Assembly (NCBI GenBank): GCA_008694505.1
Contig: VZDJ01000174.1
Span: 7,675,134 to 7,739,133, forward strand
Source of the DNA: Cyanoderma ruficeps
Taxonomy: Eukaryota; Chordata; Aves; Passeriformes; Timaliidae
Length of the DNA: 64,000 bases
Reading direction: 5' to 3'
The position numbers and the translations under genes were made by a program. The notes beneath the pieces were generated by a model, which ran no database searches, had not been told where the DNA came from, and worked only from the letters and a program-made list of their open reading frames with translations. How positions within the stretch are numbered: position 1 is the first letter of the stretch; the number at the start of each line of letters is the position of its first letter. Below, piece after piece: positions 33,801 to 48,800 of this stretch.

Positions 33801-36800
33801 TCAGCACTTTATTTATATGAATATGATTTTTCACTCTTAAGTGGAAAATTTGTTTTGAAAGCAGAGCTCCTGCTAAAATGTAATTACTGTGATAAAATTT
33901 GGGCATCTTATTTGTTTAGAAATTCAATCCAAAAATCTTCAAAAAGAAACAAAAGAATGGGAGCTCCACCAAGTCAAGTTGTCCCTACTGCTGTTGTGCT
34001 GTCGGTAGCAAAGATCGATCTCTTTCTGTCTGGGTAAGTTGTTTCTTTTCTGCCTTTGAACTAATGTGGTCATTGGAAAACTTGGGGGTTTAGCACAAAG
34101 GTCACATGTACAGCATTAGCTCTTACATTTAGTTTCATGTTTAGGGTTTTTTTGTCTCTGTTGTTATAGGTTTAGCTCTGGGGGAGGGAAGGAAGTGGAT
34201 TGGTATTAGTTCATTTCTTTAAAGCCAAGAGCAGTTAGAAGCCAGTGGCAGAGTGTGGCCTGGTAAGGAGGAGCAGCTGTTAGGGGAAACAACATTTTAC
34301 CCCAGTTTATAAATGTAACCTTATTTTCTTCCTTTTACTTGTTTTCTGTCTGTGTAAAGGAAAGGGATGGGAAAATGAATGAGCTTTTTAAGTATTCTTT
34401 TAAGTTTTTGATATCTAGTTTGGGTTTTACTTTAAAATCTACACTAAAATTTTTATTCTGGCTAAGAGAAGAGTAGCTATTTTCACATTTTTAAATGCAA
34501 CTGGAAAATACAGGGAATCAATTTAACTGATTTGCAAAGCTTTGTGATGAGAACTCATGCCAGAACACACCAATTGCTAACTGCAATCTACTATTTATAG
34601 ATTCCAGTGTGATATTTATCCATCAATCTCTGGATGCATAACTCAATCTGCTTCTGGTAATGGCTACCAGTGCATACCCATATCAGAGTATCACTCAGTA
34701 TATTTTACTTTCTATTTATATTACAAAGATTTCATTTGGAGTGGCTGTTGAGGTGACAGAAAGTAGTGCAGAGGTGCAAAGTTACAGGTCTTTGCCCTCA
34801 GGAGCTTAATAAACATATTTAGAGCACAGATCTATGAAAGCATAAATAACTACTGAAGATGATAGTGACACTGCATCTGTGAACCTGTGAGCATAAAGCT
34901 TCCTTGAGCATATCTGAATGAACCTCTGCTTCATTTCAGTTGTACTATACACTAGAGATATGAAGTCCATTGGTTTGACATTAAAGAGCTTAAAATGTCT
35001 AATTTAGAGCAGGTTATTGGAGTTCTCATATTCAGTTATTTATTACTAAACTGAATCTTAAGTGCAGAGGAATCCTCTTTAAGAGTAATTGTGAGTCCAA
35101 TTCCATTTGCTCTTGATAGGTTTCACTTTCTCAGACAAGCAGTCTGAGTGAGGACATGGAAGCCTCATCTGTTTTCTGTCTTCTTGTGCTGGCAGTTTGC
35201 AGCATCCTTATCTCAGTACAGCTTAGAATAGAAGCTGTCTTTTGCATCTGTGGAATTGCTTTTGGAGTGGCAGAGAGTATTTTATGACTGTGGTGTAAAG
35301 GCAGAGTTGATTAAGAAATTCAGTCTCTGTTTCAGAAAGGAGAGGTGAATGTCAGCTGTTCTTCTCCAGAGCTTTTCTGTCCCAGCACTGCAACAGGTGA
35401 CTTGGTGCTTCAGATGCACCAGCAGGCATGCAGCTGTTTCCTGGCCAGATCTTGTTTGGTGCACGTTGTGAGGCTCTGGGCGAGTGTTAATGTTAACCTG
35501 TGGTAGTGTAGGACTTCTACATTTCTGAGTGTTGTCTCTTGTTTTCTTAAGCTCACGTGTCTGAAGCGACCTTTAGTTGTCATACATGAGCTGTTTGACA
35601 AGTCAATCATGGACATCTCCTGGTAAGTTGATTTCTGCTCTTTGTTATGGAAGCCAAAGCATTGTTATCAACTTTAGGTGAACTTATTAGGTGGAAATGC
35701 TTAAAAACACTACAGATTGAGGTTGTTGGAACACAAGTAATTGGTTGCTGAAGGTTTTGTTGCTGCTGCAGCATCTTCGGTAGTAATATGAGCAACTAGC
35801 ACGTGGTCACTTGAGATTAATAACTGAACAAATAGTAATGTGTTGTAGAACAAGACACAGTAAAATAGCTGGGGAATGAGTTCCTACTTGTTACGATTCT
35901 GTGACATAGCTTGTCTTAATTCTATCACTTCCTCACTTCTGAAATTGTCCCTTAATAGTTACAACAATGTCTTGGTGGGTTTATGCTGTGAATTTTATAG
36001 CTCACAATTGTGTCACTTCCTGGCTTCTATGTGCCATATGTGGATTTTGCCATAAAGCTCAGTGAACCACAATAAAAAGTTTCCAAAACCAAAGCATTTT
36101 TCTTTCATTAACAGATTAAGGCTAGAAAGCCAGCAAGTGAAATATTTCATGAGAAATGCTGCTATTGTTATAGTACAATAGCTTTGAATAGTTTCGTTTT
36201 CCTGTAGTGTTTTTTATTTCTCCATCTGCAATTTGCACGTTTTTCATGGCATGAAGTCATTGGGAGTAATAGCTGGTTAACATGTTGCAGTTTCTGAGGA
36301 AATGGTTTTGTGGGATATTTGAGAGACAAAAGATTATCAGGCAGCTTGATATTTTATATCCATATAAAATAAGAATTATAGCCATTACTTTGATATTTTA
36401 TATATGAAATGGATAGCTAAAATGTCAATAATACAGGATGTTCCCAGGAAGTGCTCCATTCTGAAAACGGACTGAGTAAATTCTGAGAAACCTGATACTA
36501 TTATATTGTTATATCTGTATAATTTCTATTTTAGAATTTTAGACTTGGATCTATCGACATAATAGCTGCAAATGATTATGTTTTCACAGAACAATTGCTT
36601 GCATCCAGAGGTCAATAGGAGCTCAGCAATTTTCTGTGCTAAGCAGGCAGAAAACTCTCAACATGATTTTACTGTTTTCTAATTTGAAGTACTGTTGGTG
36701 TATCTTGTTTCGTGGTGCTGAGGCTGATTTCTCTGGATGTGACGCTACCAGGGCACCAGCTGCCACAAAAATAGGGGTTTCCAAATGGCCATTGCTGTGG

Positions 36801-39800
36801 TATTTGTAATAGATTTTTAATAACTTGGATAGGACTTAGGAGTTGTGCCAGCCTTCCTTTCCTCTTCCCTTCCGTGTAACAATTAATCTGTAAGCTGCTG
36901 TGTCACTGTTTCTCTGAGCTCTGTACTTGAAAGTGTCTGGGGAAAAAAGTGAAAATTTATCAAGTACTTTTTCAAATATGCAATAATAGTTTACATATGC
37001 AAGATTATAATTCTATTAAGATAGAAGGTATAGCTTCTTCTCTGTCTTTTTGCTAAGAAAACCTGACCTCCAGAAGAGGATTACTATGTATCCCCACAAA
37101 TAATCACATATGCAGTTTGCTTAAAAACCCAGATAATGAACAATTACAAAATCAAACCAGTGTTCTTGCCTAGTACCAAGATTTTTGGCCTGTTTGTCAG
37201 CTGAGGGCCCCTTTCTTCACCCACTTCCATCAGCACAAAAATATTGTTCATCTATTGAAGAAAATGCATTTCTAACTCTCTCTCAGTGTTCATTGTGAAC
37301 ACTATTCTGGTTTACCCCTTCAGGAAAGTTTTCCTGGTGCTGCTCATGCCATGGGCAGGTGTATTGTCATCCTTGTGCAGCCTGCAAAGGAGCATTGGCA
37401 CAGGGACTCTGCTGCCTGTCATCCTGTCTCCTCACTGTCCCACTTCTTTGGTTCCATGAGTTATTGCTGTGATAATAAATCTTCAGCTGAGATTTTTCTT
37501 GAATAATCCATCAGATTGCTGCTTTGCATGAATGAAAGAGATTAAAAACAAAGTTGGACCTTTATTTCCCTCAGGACCCTTAATGGACTTGGAATCCTGG
37601 TGTGTTCCATGGATGGATCAGTGGCATTTCTGGACTTTTCCCAGGATGAGCTTGGGGATCCGCTCAGCGAGGAGGAAAAGGTACAGTAAGCACTCAGAGA
37701 ACCTTTGATCATATTTCAGGGATGTCTTGATTCAATTAAAATACTGGCCTGTTTATAGAAGTATGTAGTAACTGATTTCCATATTATAGAAAATGTGTTG
37801 CTCTTGACTTCTTTATAAGTCATTAAAAAAGAGTAATCAAGAAGTGAACTTGCAGTATTAATTTCTGTTCTGGAAAGAAAGAATTTGGAAAACATGCACT
37901 TGCTTACACATCATTATACATCTGAAGTAATTATTTGGCCAAGGAAACACGAAGTGGATGATTCAAAACACTACAAAATTACTCTTTCACTTGCACATAT
38001 AAGTATTTTTAAACTGATTGATTGCTTTTGGCTGTTTTTCCTCTCATTGCTATTAGCAACTAGAGCTTTGAATTTCCTTTATTTTACACATTGATTTAGT
38101 GTTAGTTGAAAACACAAAGAAAAAAAATCTGTTGGATAAATGAGAGAGGGCATTTTATAGATTCCATTAGATTTGTGTGATTCCCTTGTAATACAATCAG
38201 TGATGTCATAGTAGCACTTGTACTCACTCACATCTTTAACTCCCACAGAGCAACATTCACCAGTCCACTTATGGCAAAAGCCTGGCTATCATGACTGAAG
38301 CTCAGTTGTCCACCACCATTATTGAGAATCCAGAGATGCTCAAGTACCAGCAGAGACAGCAGCAGCAGGGGGATCAGAAGAACGCGTCAATTCGGGACGG
38401 CTCTGGGAACTCCACAGCCCCCAAAGTGGCAAGCATGGTTAATGGGGAGAGTCTGGAGGACATTAGAAAGGTAGGTGCTCTTGGGCACTGTCCAATACTG
38501 AGTCACTAAATACCCAGCTGTTAGGAAAGAACCAGTTTCTGTTCCCTTATTTGTGTTGAATGGCACCTTTCGGCCTGTGTATGGCCCAGCTGATCAACTT
38601 GGTGGGTCATTTACTGGGACTTGTTAAAAGTTAAATGCTTTTAAGCAGAAGGCAGGCTATGTGGAAGCAGGCTTGTGGATATTTCTGTGATGGGTGCAAA
38701 ATTCATGGTGTGCAGAAAGGAAACCAAGAGTAACTAATGACAGAAAAGCTGTAGAACTGCTTTAGTTTCTCAGTGACAGAGGTTGAAGGCATTATTTAAT
38801 TCTGTCCTAAACGTAGAACACAATGTTTAATTAAAGATTTGATATACACAATGTTTTAGACTTGATTCTAAAGCGGAGAGCAGATTACATTCTCCACAAA
38901 TGCCTTTTCTACAGATGGATAGATTGAAAATTGGAAGTGTTTGGGTTTATGGGAAAAAGTCTTTGCTAACAGATTTTTGAGGCACCTCTTCTGATATATC
39001 TATTCTTGTCGGTTTAAGAAAAGAATTAAAATAGCATTTCCCATTTATCAGAAATTATGATAAAATGTATTTCCCAACAGAATCTCTTAAAAAAGCAAGT
39101 TGAAACACGAACAGCAGATGGTCGGAGGAGGATCACACCTCTCTGCATAGCTCAACTGGACACTGGGTATGTTTGAAAGTAACCTTAAAAATCCTTCCTT
39201 ACCTTCTTATTTTTTGGTTTTTTCCTGTTCCAAACTTGACATTCTGTCTTAGGGCATCATAAAGCACTTACTGGAGATAAGTGCATATCCTTATGAAATA
39301 CAGTTTCAACCAGTGTTCTTTGGCCATAAGATCTCACTTCTAATAGATCAGGCTAATTTTCATCATTTGCTGTTATAGTTGAACAATGCTCTAAGTATTG
39401 TTGATTCATATCTATATTAGTACCAGCTTTCATATCCTTTGGACATGAGAAATTACTCTGGAAGGTAGCTGGGGGTTCATTTATGTTGCATATGAGTATC
39501 CACAAGGGGAAAAAGGAAGAACGGAATAAATATTTTTAGCTAAAATTACTATTTTTGAATTATTTTTAAAGTGGTTTTGACAAATGTATTTGTTGTTTGT
39601 CTTTTTGTTTAGGGATTTTTCTACAGCATTTTTCAATAGCATCCCAATATCTGGAACTCTGTCTGGCTCAATGATGTCTTCTCAAAGTAACCAGCAGCTC
39701 ATGTCACTAGATTCTAACGCAGCAAATTCCCTTAATACTTCAAAGCCTTCTGTAGAGCCAACAGCAGCCAGTATAAAACCAACAGATGATGCAGCCAATA

Positions 39801-42800
39801 AAGATGGGTCAGTATTTGCTGTTCTGTTTTTCACTTACATGAGGCTGTTTAGTTTTTAATTCTTGTTTACAGTTTTATAATGAAGAAATTATTAGTGGTT
39901 TCCTTACTGCAAAACCCCAAGAATCTAACCTTCCTGAAAACACTGAGATTTTATTAGTGTTTGGTTACTTTAAATATTGATAAATCAGGAATGAATAAAT
40001 CCGTGTGCGTAGTTCTGGCAGTGAACTTCAGTGCAATGAAGTACACAGCTGATTGCTTTAACAAAAGGACTTGCTTATGGTGAGTTGCCATTTGTGAACA
40101 ATAGAAAGTGTTCCAGTAGTGTAAGTAATGAAACCTACTTTGCATTAAATTCTGACCTGTGTCCTCTCTTCAGACATGATGATTCTTTCCTGTATAACAA
40201 CCCCATCAGGGCACAGAGACATTGACCTGTCAGTGCACATGTGCTGATGGGCCAGTGTGTCTTTCAGATTAATTACAACTGAAGTTTACTCGCATTTCCC
40301 TTAGTGGTAGCACTGGCCTGACTTCCTCTCAGTGTGTTTTTGTAGCATCTGTAGCAGCACAGTGTCATTGAAACCTCTACTTCTCCATCAAATTCGGTTG
40401 AAATTGGCCACAGATTCAAAAATGAGCGGGCGGACTATGAGAAATGATTGACAGATGAAACTACTAAGTATCCTTTTCTTTGTAAATTGTACTTCTAGCA
40501 GCTTTTTAGTACAAGCATCAGTTATTTTAGAGCCATTCATTCTCTGAATTCATTCTCTGAATGGATTGAAAAATCTCTAAAGTAAACAGCTATTGAAATA
40601 ATAGATCCTGGAATGCTTTAGTGTGGGGAAAACACATTCCTTTGCTCTAGAGTTATGCTTGGAAAGGCCTAATAATCAGGTTGGATTTTTCAACAACAAA
40701 AATCTAAAGCTGGCATAAATTGTTTCATGCCAAATTGTTTGATTGATAAACAGTGAAATATAATATTGTAATAGAAATATTTGGTAACCTGAACAAGGGG
40801 TAAAGCAGGAACCCCTGTGATCATTTTACAAAGTGATCCTTTCCCAGTAAGTATCAGCTGTAAGTATCATTTCCTTCCTGAGTTTAAAATACACAATACA
40901 TGAATTAGGGTCTTTTAATCCACATGAAGCTCTGAGCTCTGAGGTGTATCATAGACAGCTTTTGAGAGTAGGCAAAGCTTGCAAAACACTGATGCATGAA
41001 AGAGTGGAAAAAGAATATCAGAATTGATTATGTACTTAAGTGAAAGCTTTTCAACATGGTTTCTAGCCAGTGTCATGAATGCTAGTTGTTGTGAGTAATC
41101 CACCTCACCAGTACTAAATTTTTCGATCCTTCTTTTGCTGTCTCTTTTCTTGGCAGTGTAAATGCTACCTCTGCCTCAGCTGCTCCTTCTGCATCATCTT
41201 CCTCTGTGTTGACAACTCCATCCAAGATTGAGCCTATGAAAGCATTTGATTCTCGATTCACAGAACGATCCAAAGCCACCTCAGGGACTGCTGTTGTAAC
41301 AAACACAAATCAGACTGTTGTGGACAGGTAAGACATAGCCTGGGGAGGGAGGAAGGTAATAATGTAGAGTTGGAACACTAATTCTCTGTGTGTAGATGTC
41401 ACACTGCTGATGCTCTAGAAGTTGTCTTGGGTTTCTTCCCCTACTGGAGGGAAGGGGGCAGCTACAAATAGGTAAATTCTGTGCTGGTGTTATCCCTTGG
41501 TACATTTGTGCTTGCCATTTTGGTATCAAGCAGATTCTCCAAGACGTTCCAAACTAAAACTGTTGTTGTAAGAGGCTGTGTGTGCACATGCCTGTGTGAG
41601 TGAGTGCAGCTGATCTCCTTAGAAGACAAAACCGGCCAAAAATAGCCAGCCTGCATCTCTGTACAAGAGAGATTCACTTCAAGATAAATTACCATACATG
41701 TCAGCAGATGACCTCTCATCATCATAGATGCAGTTATATTTCAGTTTTATGCCTTGAAGGCATACAGTGAAGATTCTCTGATTTTAAAGGGTTTTGGCTC
41801 TGGATTCATGTGATTAAAAAAAAAGAGGCATTTGGCATTTTGTTTTGTGACATAGTGTTATGGCATAAATATTCCCGTTTCACCAAAACAAATGATTAAA
41901 AAATAGCAATCTTGAGAAAAAAGTATGTAGTTCCCCAGTTATTTTCAGAAAAATATGTTTTTATGCATCAATATATTTATGTCAAAGAGCTTGACCATGC
42001 AATGCAGAAGCAAGATGTATTAAATTACTCTCATAATTGCTTCTAATATGTCAGTGAAATATGGATAAAAGTGTCTTGTTTGTCATAATTCAGATCCCAA
42101 AGAAAAAAGGTTTGGATTATGCAAGGTATTCCTCTGAAGCCAAGTAGTTAAGGAATAAATGGCAAACCAGTGTGAGTTAATAACCAGCTATTGGAGGGAA
42201 GGGAAGAGTATGATTAAATGACCTATTTTAGGGTATAATGGTTAACAAGAGAGTTCGCAGGGCTTGTACTCTGTATTAGTTATATTATATTTAGTTATAT
42301 AGGGACATGGACCTGTTGGAGCAAGTCCACAAAGATAATGGGAGGGCTGCAGCAGCTCTGCTGTGAAGACAGGCTGAGAGCTGAGGCTTTACAGCCTGGG
42401 GAAAAGAAGGCTCCAGGGTGACTTTATTGCAGCCTTCCAGTGCCTAAAGGGGCTGCAAAAGAACTGGAGAGGGACTTTGCACAGGGGCATGTAGTGACAG
42501 GACAAGGGAGAATGGCTTCAAACTGAAAGAGGACAGGTTTAGATGAGATTAGTAAAAAATGGCTTAGTGTGAGGGTGATAGACACTGGAACAGGTTGCCC
42601 AGAGAAAATGTTGATGTCTCGTCCCTGGAAGTGTTCAAGGCCAGGTGGGATCGTGCTTGGAGCAAGCTGGCCTAGTGGAAAGTGTCCCTGCCCATAGCAG
42701 GGACTTGGAATCAGATGATCTTTAAGGTCTCCTCCAAGTCAAACCATTTTGTGATTCCACACATTTTGTGATTCCATTTTGTGTTTCCTGAAATGGAAGC

Positions 42801-45800
42801 TGGGGCAGTGCAGTCATGTGTATGGTTTGCAGATACACATTTTGCAGCAGTCAGAACTGCACAGAACAACTTCTAGGGGTAGTCAACAGAATGATAAAAG
42901 TTCTACATGAATAAGCAGAAAGTCTAATGTCCACTGAAGGGGAAAAGATGAACTACTCCTGCATCTTAGAGTGCTGAATTATTTGTATCAGCTCAGGGAA
43001 AGAGATCTGATGGTAATTGAAACTGAATGCTAAAATAAAGTTGCTATTTCCAGCTTTATCCCATGGCTAACTGCTGATTTGATTAATTCTTGATTGGTTC
43101 ACATATATACTGTCCATTGTACTTTTGGAAAGGGTTTGCCAAACCTCTTCAGCTTCCTCCTCCTGTCTTTGTGCATTTTGAAATACACTCAAAGAGGGCT
43201 AAGAAATGTCATCCTATCTGCCAGAAGGCAGTGTGTAAGATACATGGCAACTTTTGGAATCAGCTTTTTTTTTACAGACTTTTTTTTTACAGACTGAAGG
43301 ATCAGAATTTAATTAAAGACAATAAGCCCAAGGATATCCTGGAGAGCAGCAGTGACAGTGAAGAGAAGATTCCAGCTGTTAAACCACTCAGTGTACCCAA
43401 ACGGAAACTGGAACTTGAGGGAGAAACAGTAGAAAAGAAGAAAAAAGGGAGACCTCGGAAAGACTCCAGACTTGTACCAGTAACTTTAACTGTTCAGGTG
43501 AAATATATAAGATTCATTGTGGCTTTCAAAGTTCACTTAATAAAGTCAGTTCCATGTTGACTTGTTCCATCGACTCAGGGAAACACAAGTAGTGTCAGTC
43601 CCTCAGAATTTTTAGCCATCCCTCTGCCATGCCTTTAAACTTACTGGTTTTAGAATTTAAGCTTAGAAAAAGCAGGTGCACATGGTGTGACAATTGTGTT
43701 TATCTTTTATGTAGATATGTAGCTACGTACTGAAGGTCCCAGCATGCTCAGTCATGCTAGCCTGCCAAATGACTGTTTAGAATAAAATGAAATGCCATCA
43801 GTTATTGGTGGTGTATGATGGAGAGTGGTCCAAGAACAAGAAAGTGACATGGATATGGTGACTTAAATGGTTATGAATTTCCTCAGAACCCTAAAGTAGT
43901 TGCATTAGAGTTTCCATCATTTTAGGGCATCTAGATACCTGTGTTTTCAGTATCTAGAGCTTAGATTTTTCCATGTAATATACCAGAATTTTCATGAATT
44001 AGTTGCAGCTGAAAATAGGGGTGTTTGCAAAAAAAAAAACCACTTCAAGTTTTTGTTTTTCTTTGATTCTTAGAAGCTATATTAAAAAAACTTGTATTCA
44101 TACAACTAATTGGAACAAGACTAATATTTTGCAATTGGCAGTATTGGGAATTTTAAGAAAATTCTTTTTCAAATCAGTCTATTTGGTAGAATATGTTTGG
44201 TTTTCACTTTTTTAATAGAAAAATGTAACAATTTCTGCAATTTTTTTCCAGTCCCCAGCTACACTGGCCTCTGAGAAGGATGCTGCTTGCATCTCTGCAC
44301 CAGCATTAGCACTTAAACTGCCAACCCCAATCCCACAGAAAACGTTTACTTTGCAAGTAAGTGGATTATAAGGAAAAGAAACTTCATACTTTAAAAACAA
44401 ATAAAAATATCCTGCTTTCTTTTAAATATCCTAAGGTTATTCACATCCTTTAATGCGTGAACGTTTGAATGCCTGTATTTGTTCAAGCAAGCAAGATGGT
44501 AACACTTTAGCTTCTAAGAATATGTCTGTATGAGTAAAGATAATGGCAAATCAGCTAAAAATAGGACACTTCTGAGCCAGCTAAACTCCAAAGAGGAGTG
44601 AGTACCTCTGGTTCATCAGGCCCTCCTCCTGGTTAGCCAGTGTGTGGTGGAGATAAGAGTCCCTGAGGGGAGTGGCTGCTGCCCTATTACTGCAGTGCTG
44701 TTGGGAGGACACCACTGAGGAGTAAAACCAGGGCTTTTCTGAGAGCTCTCTGGAGGTGCTCTGCATCTGAGCAGGCTGGCACACAGTAATGTTTTAGGTA
44801 TTTACGAAACAATTTTTAGATGTGTTCAGGCTGTGGTAGTTTGGTTCCAGTTGCAAGACTGTGGGGAGACTGGGCACATACAGACTTGATCTGGGGCCCA
44901 TAATTAGGAAGCAGAGACAGACTAGCACAGCCTTTCCTTATGTTTGTGCTTCAAATACAAAGAAATTACTTGTGTTTTAGGCAAGGCTGACTTTCAGAGG
45001 TCTGCTTCTTTTGAAGTGCCATGGTATATTTTGAAGCCACATTAAACAGAGAATGCCATACTTATATTGTTAAAGACAGCATTTTTCTGGTTCTTATAGT
45101 AGTTGCTGCTTTTTTGAGTAGTTTCTTTCCTCTTCCAAAAATTATTTCACTTTTTGTATTTCAGATAAGTTCAGATCCATCAATGTACCTTGAAGTGGAG
45201 AATGAAATGACCACAGTGGGGGGCTCAAAGTTGAGCAGGTTAAAGTGTAACCGAGAAGGAAAGGAGTGGGAGACAGTCCTCACCAGTCGAATCCTGGCTG
45301 CAGCAGGAAGCTGGTAAGAGAATATCTTTGGGAGGAAGGGGGACCTGAAGGCCAGAAGGCATTTTTAGATGCACAAAAGTACAGTTTACAGTTATTTTTC
45401 ATAATAAGTATTTACGGGTAAAAGTGTGCACTGCTCTTAGCCTCAGGTTTTGCTTCAAGTATTAACTCTATGCAGTCTTAAAACCTCACAATTTGCATTA
45501 GCCAGTTACAACTATTTTCCTGTATTTTTACATTTCTCCTTTAAATTTCTTTATTAAAGTTGACTAAATCATAAGTGACAGGTTTTCAAGTGCTAGCTAC
45601 TAAAGAATGAAAAAATTGAAATGGCATGTTTGGTCGTGTCAAAGTATTTTCCTGAGTCTTTTGCTATTTTTTCCTCTATTTTTTCTCAATTTTGTCTAAT
45701 TCTAAATCCAGGGTTTAAGTTGAAAGTGTATTTCTGAAGCCTGAGCCCTGTCTAGGTCTGAAAAAGAAGCAGCAGATTTTAAAGCTAAATACAAGTACAG

Positions 45801-48800
45801 GCTTGAGGGAGAGCTTGTGCATAACCAGAAGCTTTACTGATATTTCCAGCTATGCCCCTTGGTCTGTTTAGTTTATGACTTCTCCTCTTGGTATTGAAAA
45901 TCTTTTCTTAAAGCTGCAATAGTTATTTTTGGGGAATTTATCCAAGTTACATGATAGCTTAAGAATTCAGCCTGTTTTAATGCTGCTTGAATTGACAACA
46001 CACAAATGTTTCTCCTTTGTTTTTTTTTGTTTTTTTCCAGTGAGATTGTAACCGTGGCCTGCGAGAAACGAACATTGTCAGTATTTTCAGCTTGTGGTCG
46101 TCGCCTTCTTCCTCCTATAATATTGAATACACCCATTTCCACCCTGCATTGCACAGGTTCTTGCATCATGGCTCTCACCACTGCTGCTACACTCTCTGTT
46201 TGGTAAGGGCCACGTTGGCTGCAGCAGCTGGCTCAGGCCATGCTCATAGGTACCTTCAGCTGTGTCACTGCTGTTGAGACAGGAGCTTCAGCCACATCAA
46301 GTCCACTTTTGAATAGAATTTGCAGAGTTATCTGGGCAGGGCTGTTTCTGTTTCAGCAGAATGCTGTTTCTGTGCTAGGACAGTCCAGAATATTGAACTC
46401 TATCCTAGAGTGAAGATAAAGAATCAGCCAGAATTCACTGGCTCAAGTGCTAGTGATGCATGTGGAGTGGAATGGAATGGGGGGTGGGGAAGAGAAGGAT
46501 GGATACTTCCATCTTCCATCACACTTAAGCAATGAAGCACACGAGTTTCAGAGTTAAAGTACTCCAGCCATTTTCAAGATGCCAAGATAAAAACACTGCT
46601 AACTCGTTTACAGTTGTTGAATTCAGTTTAATATCTCAGGCAAGTCAGAGCTCCTGAAGGAGTAATTTGGAGCCTCACTGTTTGCTTTGTAGTGATGAGG
46701 TTTCCTGGTAGAGAGCCATAAAAGTTGTTCTCTGCTATTAACTTCTGTCTTGCCATAAGGGGTTTGAGTTTGCCAAAATCATTTTGTCGAAGCAATGAAG
46801 AAAATGTCAAAGCAAACAAACAAAAAAAAAAANNNNNNNNNNNNNNNNNNAAAAAAAAAAAAAAACCTAAACAAATTCCCCAACCCCCCACTTTGTCATG
46901 GGTGGTGAAGAAGTGCATTTGTTAAAAGGTTTTGGAGTTTTCAGTTGTTTGTTGACTGCAGACTTGTTCTTTTATCTTTTTCAGGGATGTTCACAAGCAG
47001 ATAGCCATTGTTAGAGATGAGTCTTTGCAAACAATATTTTCAGGTAATAAAAAAGTCCTTTAATTACCAACCTTTGAGCCCATCTGTACTATTTAGTGCC
47101 ATTTATGAAATATGCTGAAATTTTATGAAACCTGAAAAGCCTAAACAAATAAATTTCCCTTCATTATTGTGTAAAAAAGGGAAGTTCTTGAAATAACAGT
47201 GATGATAATATCAGTGAGTAGCAAACTTGTGTGGGATTCTGTATCATAGTCTGCCTTGCTTCTGAATGTAGTTCAGTGTTGTGAAGAATAACAAAATAAA
47301 TACTTAATGTAAATCTGCTATTACAGCAATTTCTCGTGTAATTTGCACGTTTGTTTCAGTGATGAGCAACTGATTATCTTCTGATTTATTACTTAAAAAT
47401 CTTCAGTTTCAGTCGCTGCAATATCTGGCACAACATGAATCATCAAAAGAAGCAGTTTCTCAGAGTACATTAACTTCTGTTTTAGCTTTAACCCATACTG
47501 TATTAATCCAAACTAGCTAGAAAGGACTTGTATTAGCAGTTTGCAAATGTCATCATTAGATGTTGCATGCACAAGCCCTGGCCTTGGAATATGCTGGGAA
47601 ATGAGACTCCAACTATCCCACTTATACTGTGCTTGTAGAGAGCACACTTTTTTAAATTTCCTGGGCTTTATAATTTTAACTTAAAGGGAAAAAGAAAGCT
47701 AAAGCCTTCTTGGTTACAAAAGACATGGCAGAATTGCTGAAGATTTTCCCTAGGTAAGGAGAATGTTCCTGATTAAGCCCATGTTCTGCATAGATTGCAG
47801 CATCAAGATTGATAATGTATTTTGCAAAATTGATGTTAACGCTACTGCACTGAGCCTGGTGCTTTCCATTCTTAGCTTGTGTCTTGACCTTCCTATCAGT
47901 GCTTGAGAACAACATTGAACCTTTTTCTGGGAATTAATGGTGGATGCCATTTTTTACCATTATGAGTCTTGGGCAAGACTCCAAAAGAAACACTTTGGTC
48001 TGATTTAACTTGCAGGAAGTGATGCAACTGTCTCTCAGATCTTGCTGACTCAGCATGGAATTCCTGTCATGAGCATGTCTGATGGGAAGGCATACTGCTT
48101 TAATCCTTCTCTTTCTACATGGTAAGTCATGGATTATTTCCTGCTTTTGCATCTTAGAGGAACTGATGTGTTCTGATGTACTGGGAAGAAATTTTTCTAC
48201 CTCAGAGTCAGGGAAGAGTCATTACTAAACACAAGAAAAGGCTACACAAGAGTCTGTGTCTTGTTGGGGATCAGATAGGCTTTCCTCATGGGAAGGCATA
48301 AGCTCCTATGAAAAATTTCCATGGGTAAATTATTTACAGTGTCTTTCCAAAGCAGATTCTTTGTTGTCTTCCTAAGAAGAAAAAAAAAAAGATGTTGTAA
48401 TCCTAATATAATTGTTGTAATTAGTGTAATGAGCCTGCTGGATGAAAGAGCTTATTGTTTTAACTCCTCCTTAGAATAATTGTTGTTATTCAACTACTCG
48501 AAGCAAATCCTCTTGAAAAGGAAAAATACCTTATTTGCTCTTTTTATTAAGGGAGTAAGGAGCAGAGGACAGGCTCTCAGCCATAATTCTGAATTAGCTG
48601 CCATTTCTTAATTTGTACCATAGCTTGGGAAATACATAAAAGAGCAATGGATTTAGTCATCATACAAATTTAAACATGATAAAGCAGCAAAGGGTATTTT
48701 AAATATTTGTACCATTTTACCCCTGTGCCTTCTGAAATCTAAACTTAGCATTGGTTTGAGCCACTCTTTCTCCTGGCATCTCAAGCCAGTGAAGATGAAA

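Noticed and set aside
42301..42785. Possible new gene or RNA in HIRA intron 15
   Set aside because: The order of conserved phrases identifies it as a CR1 LINE 3' end.
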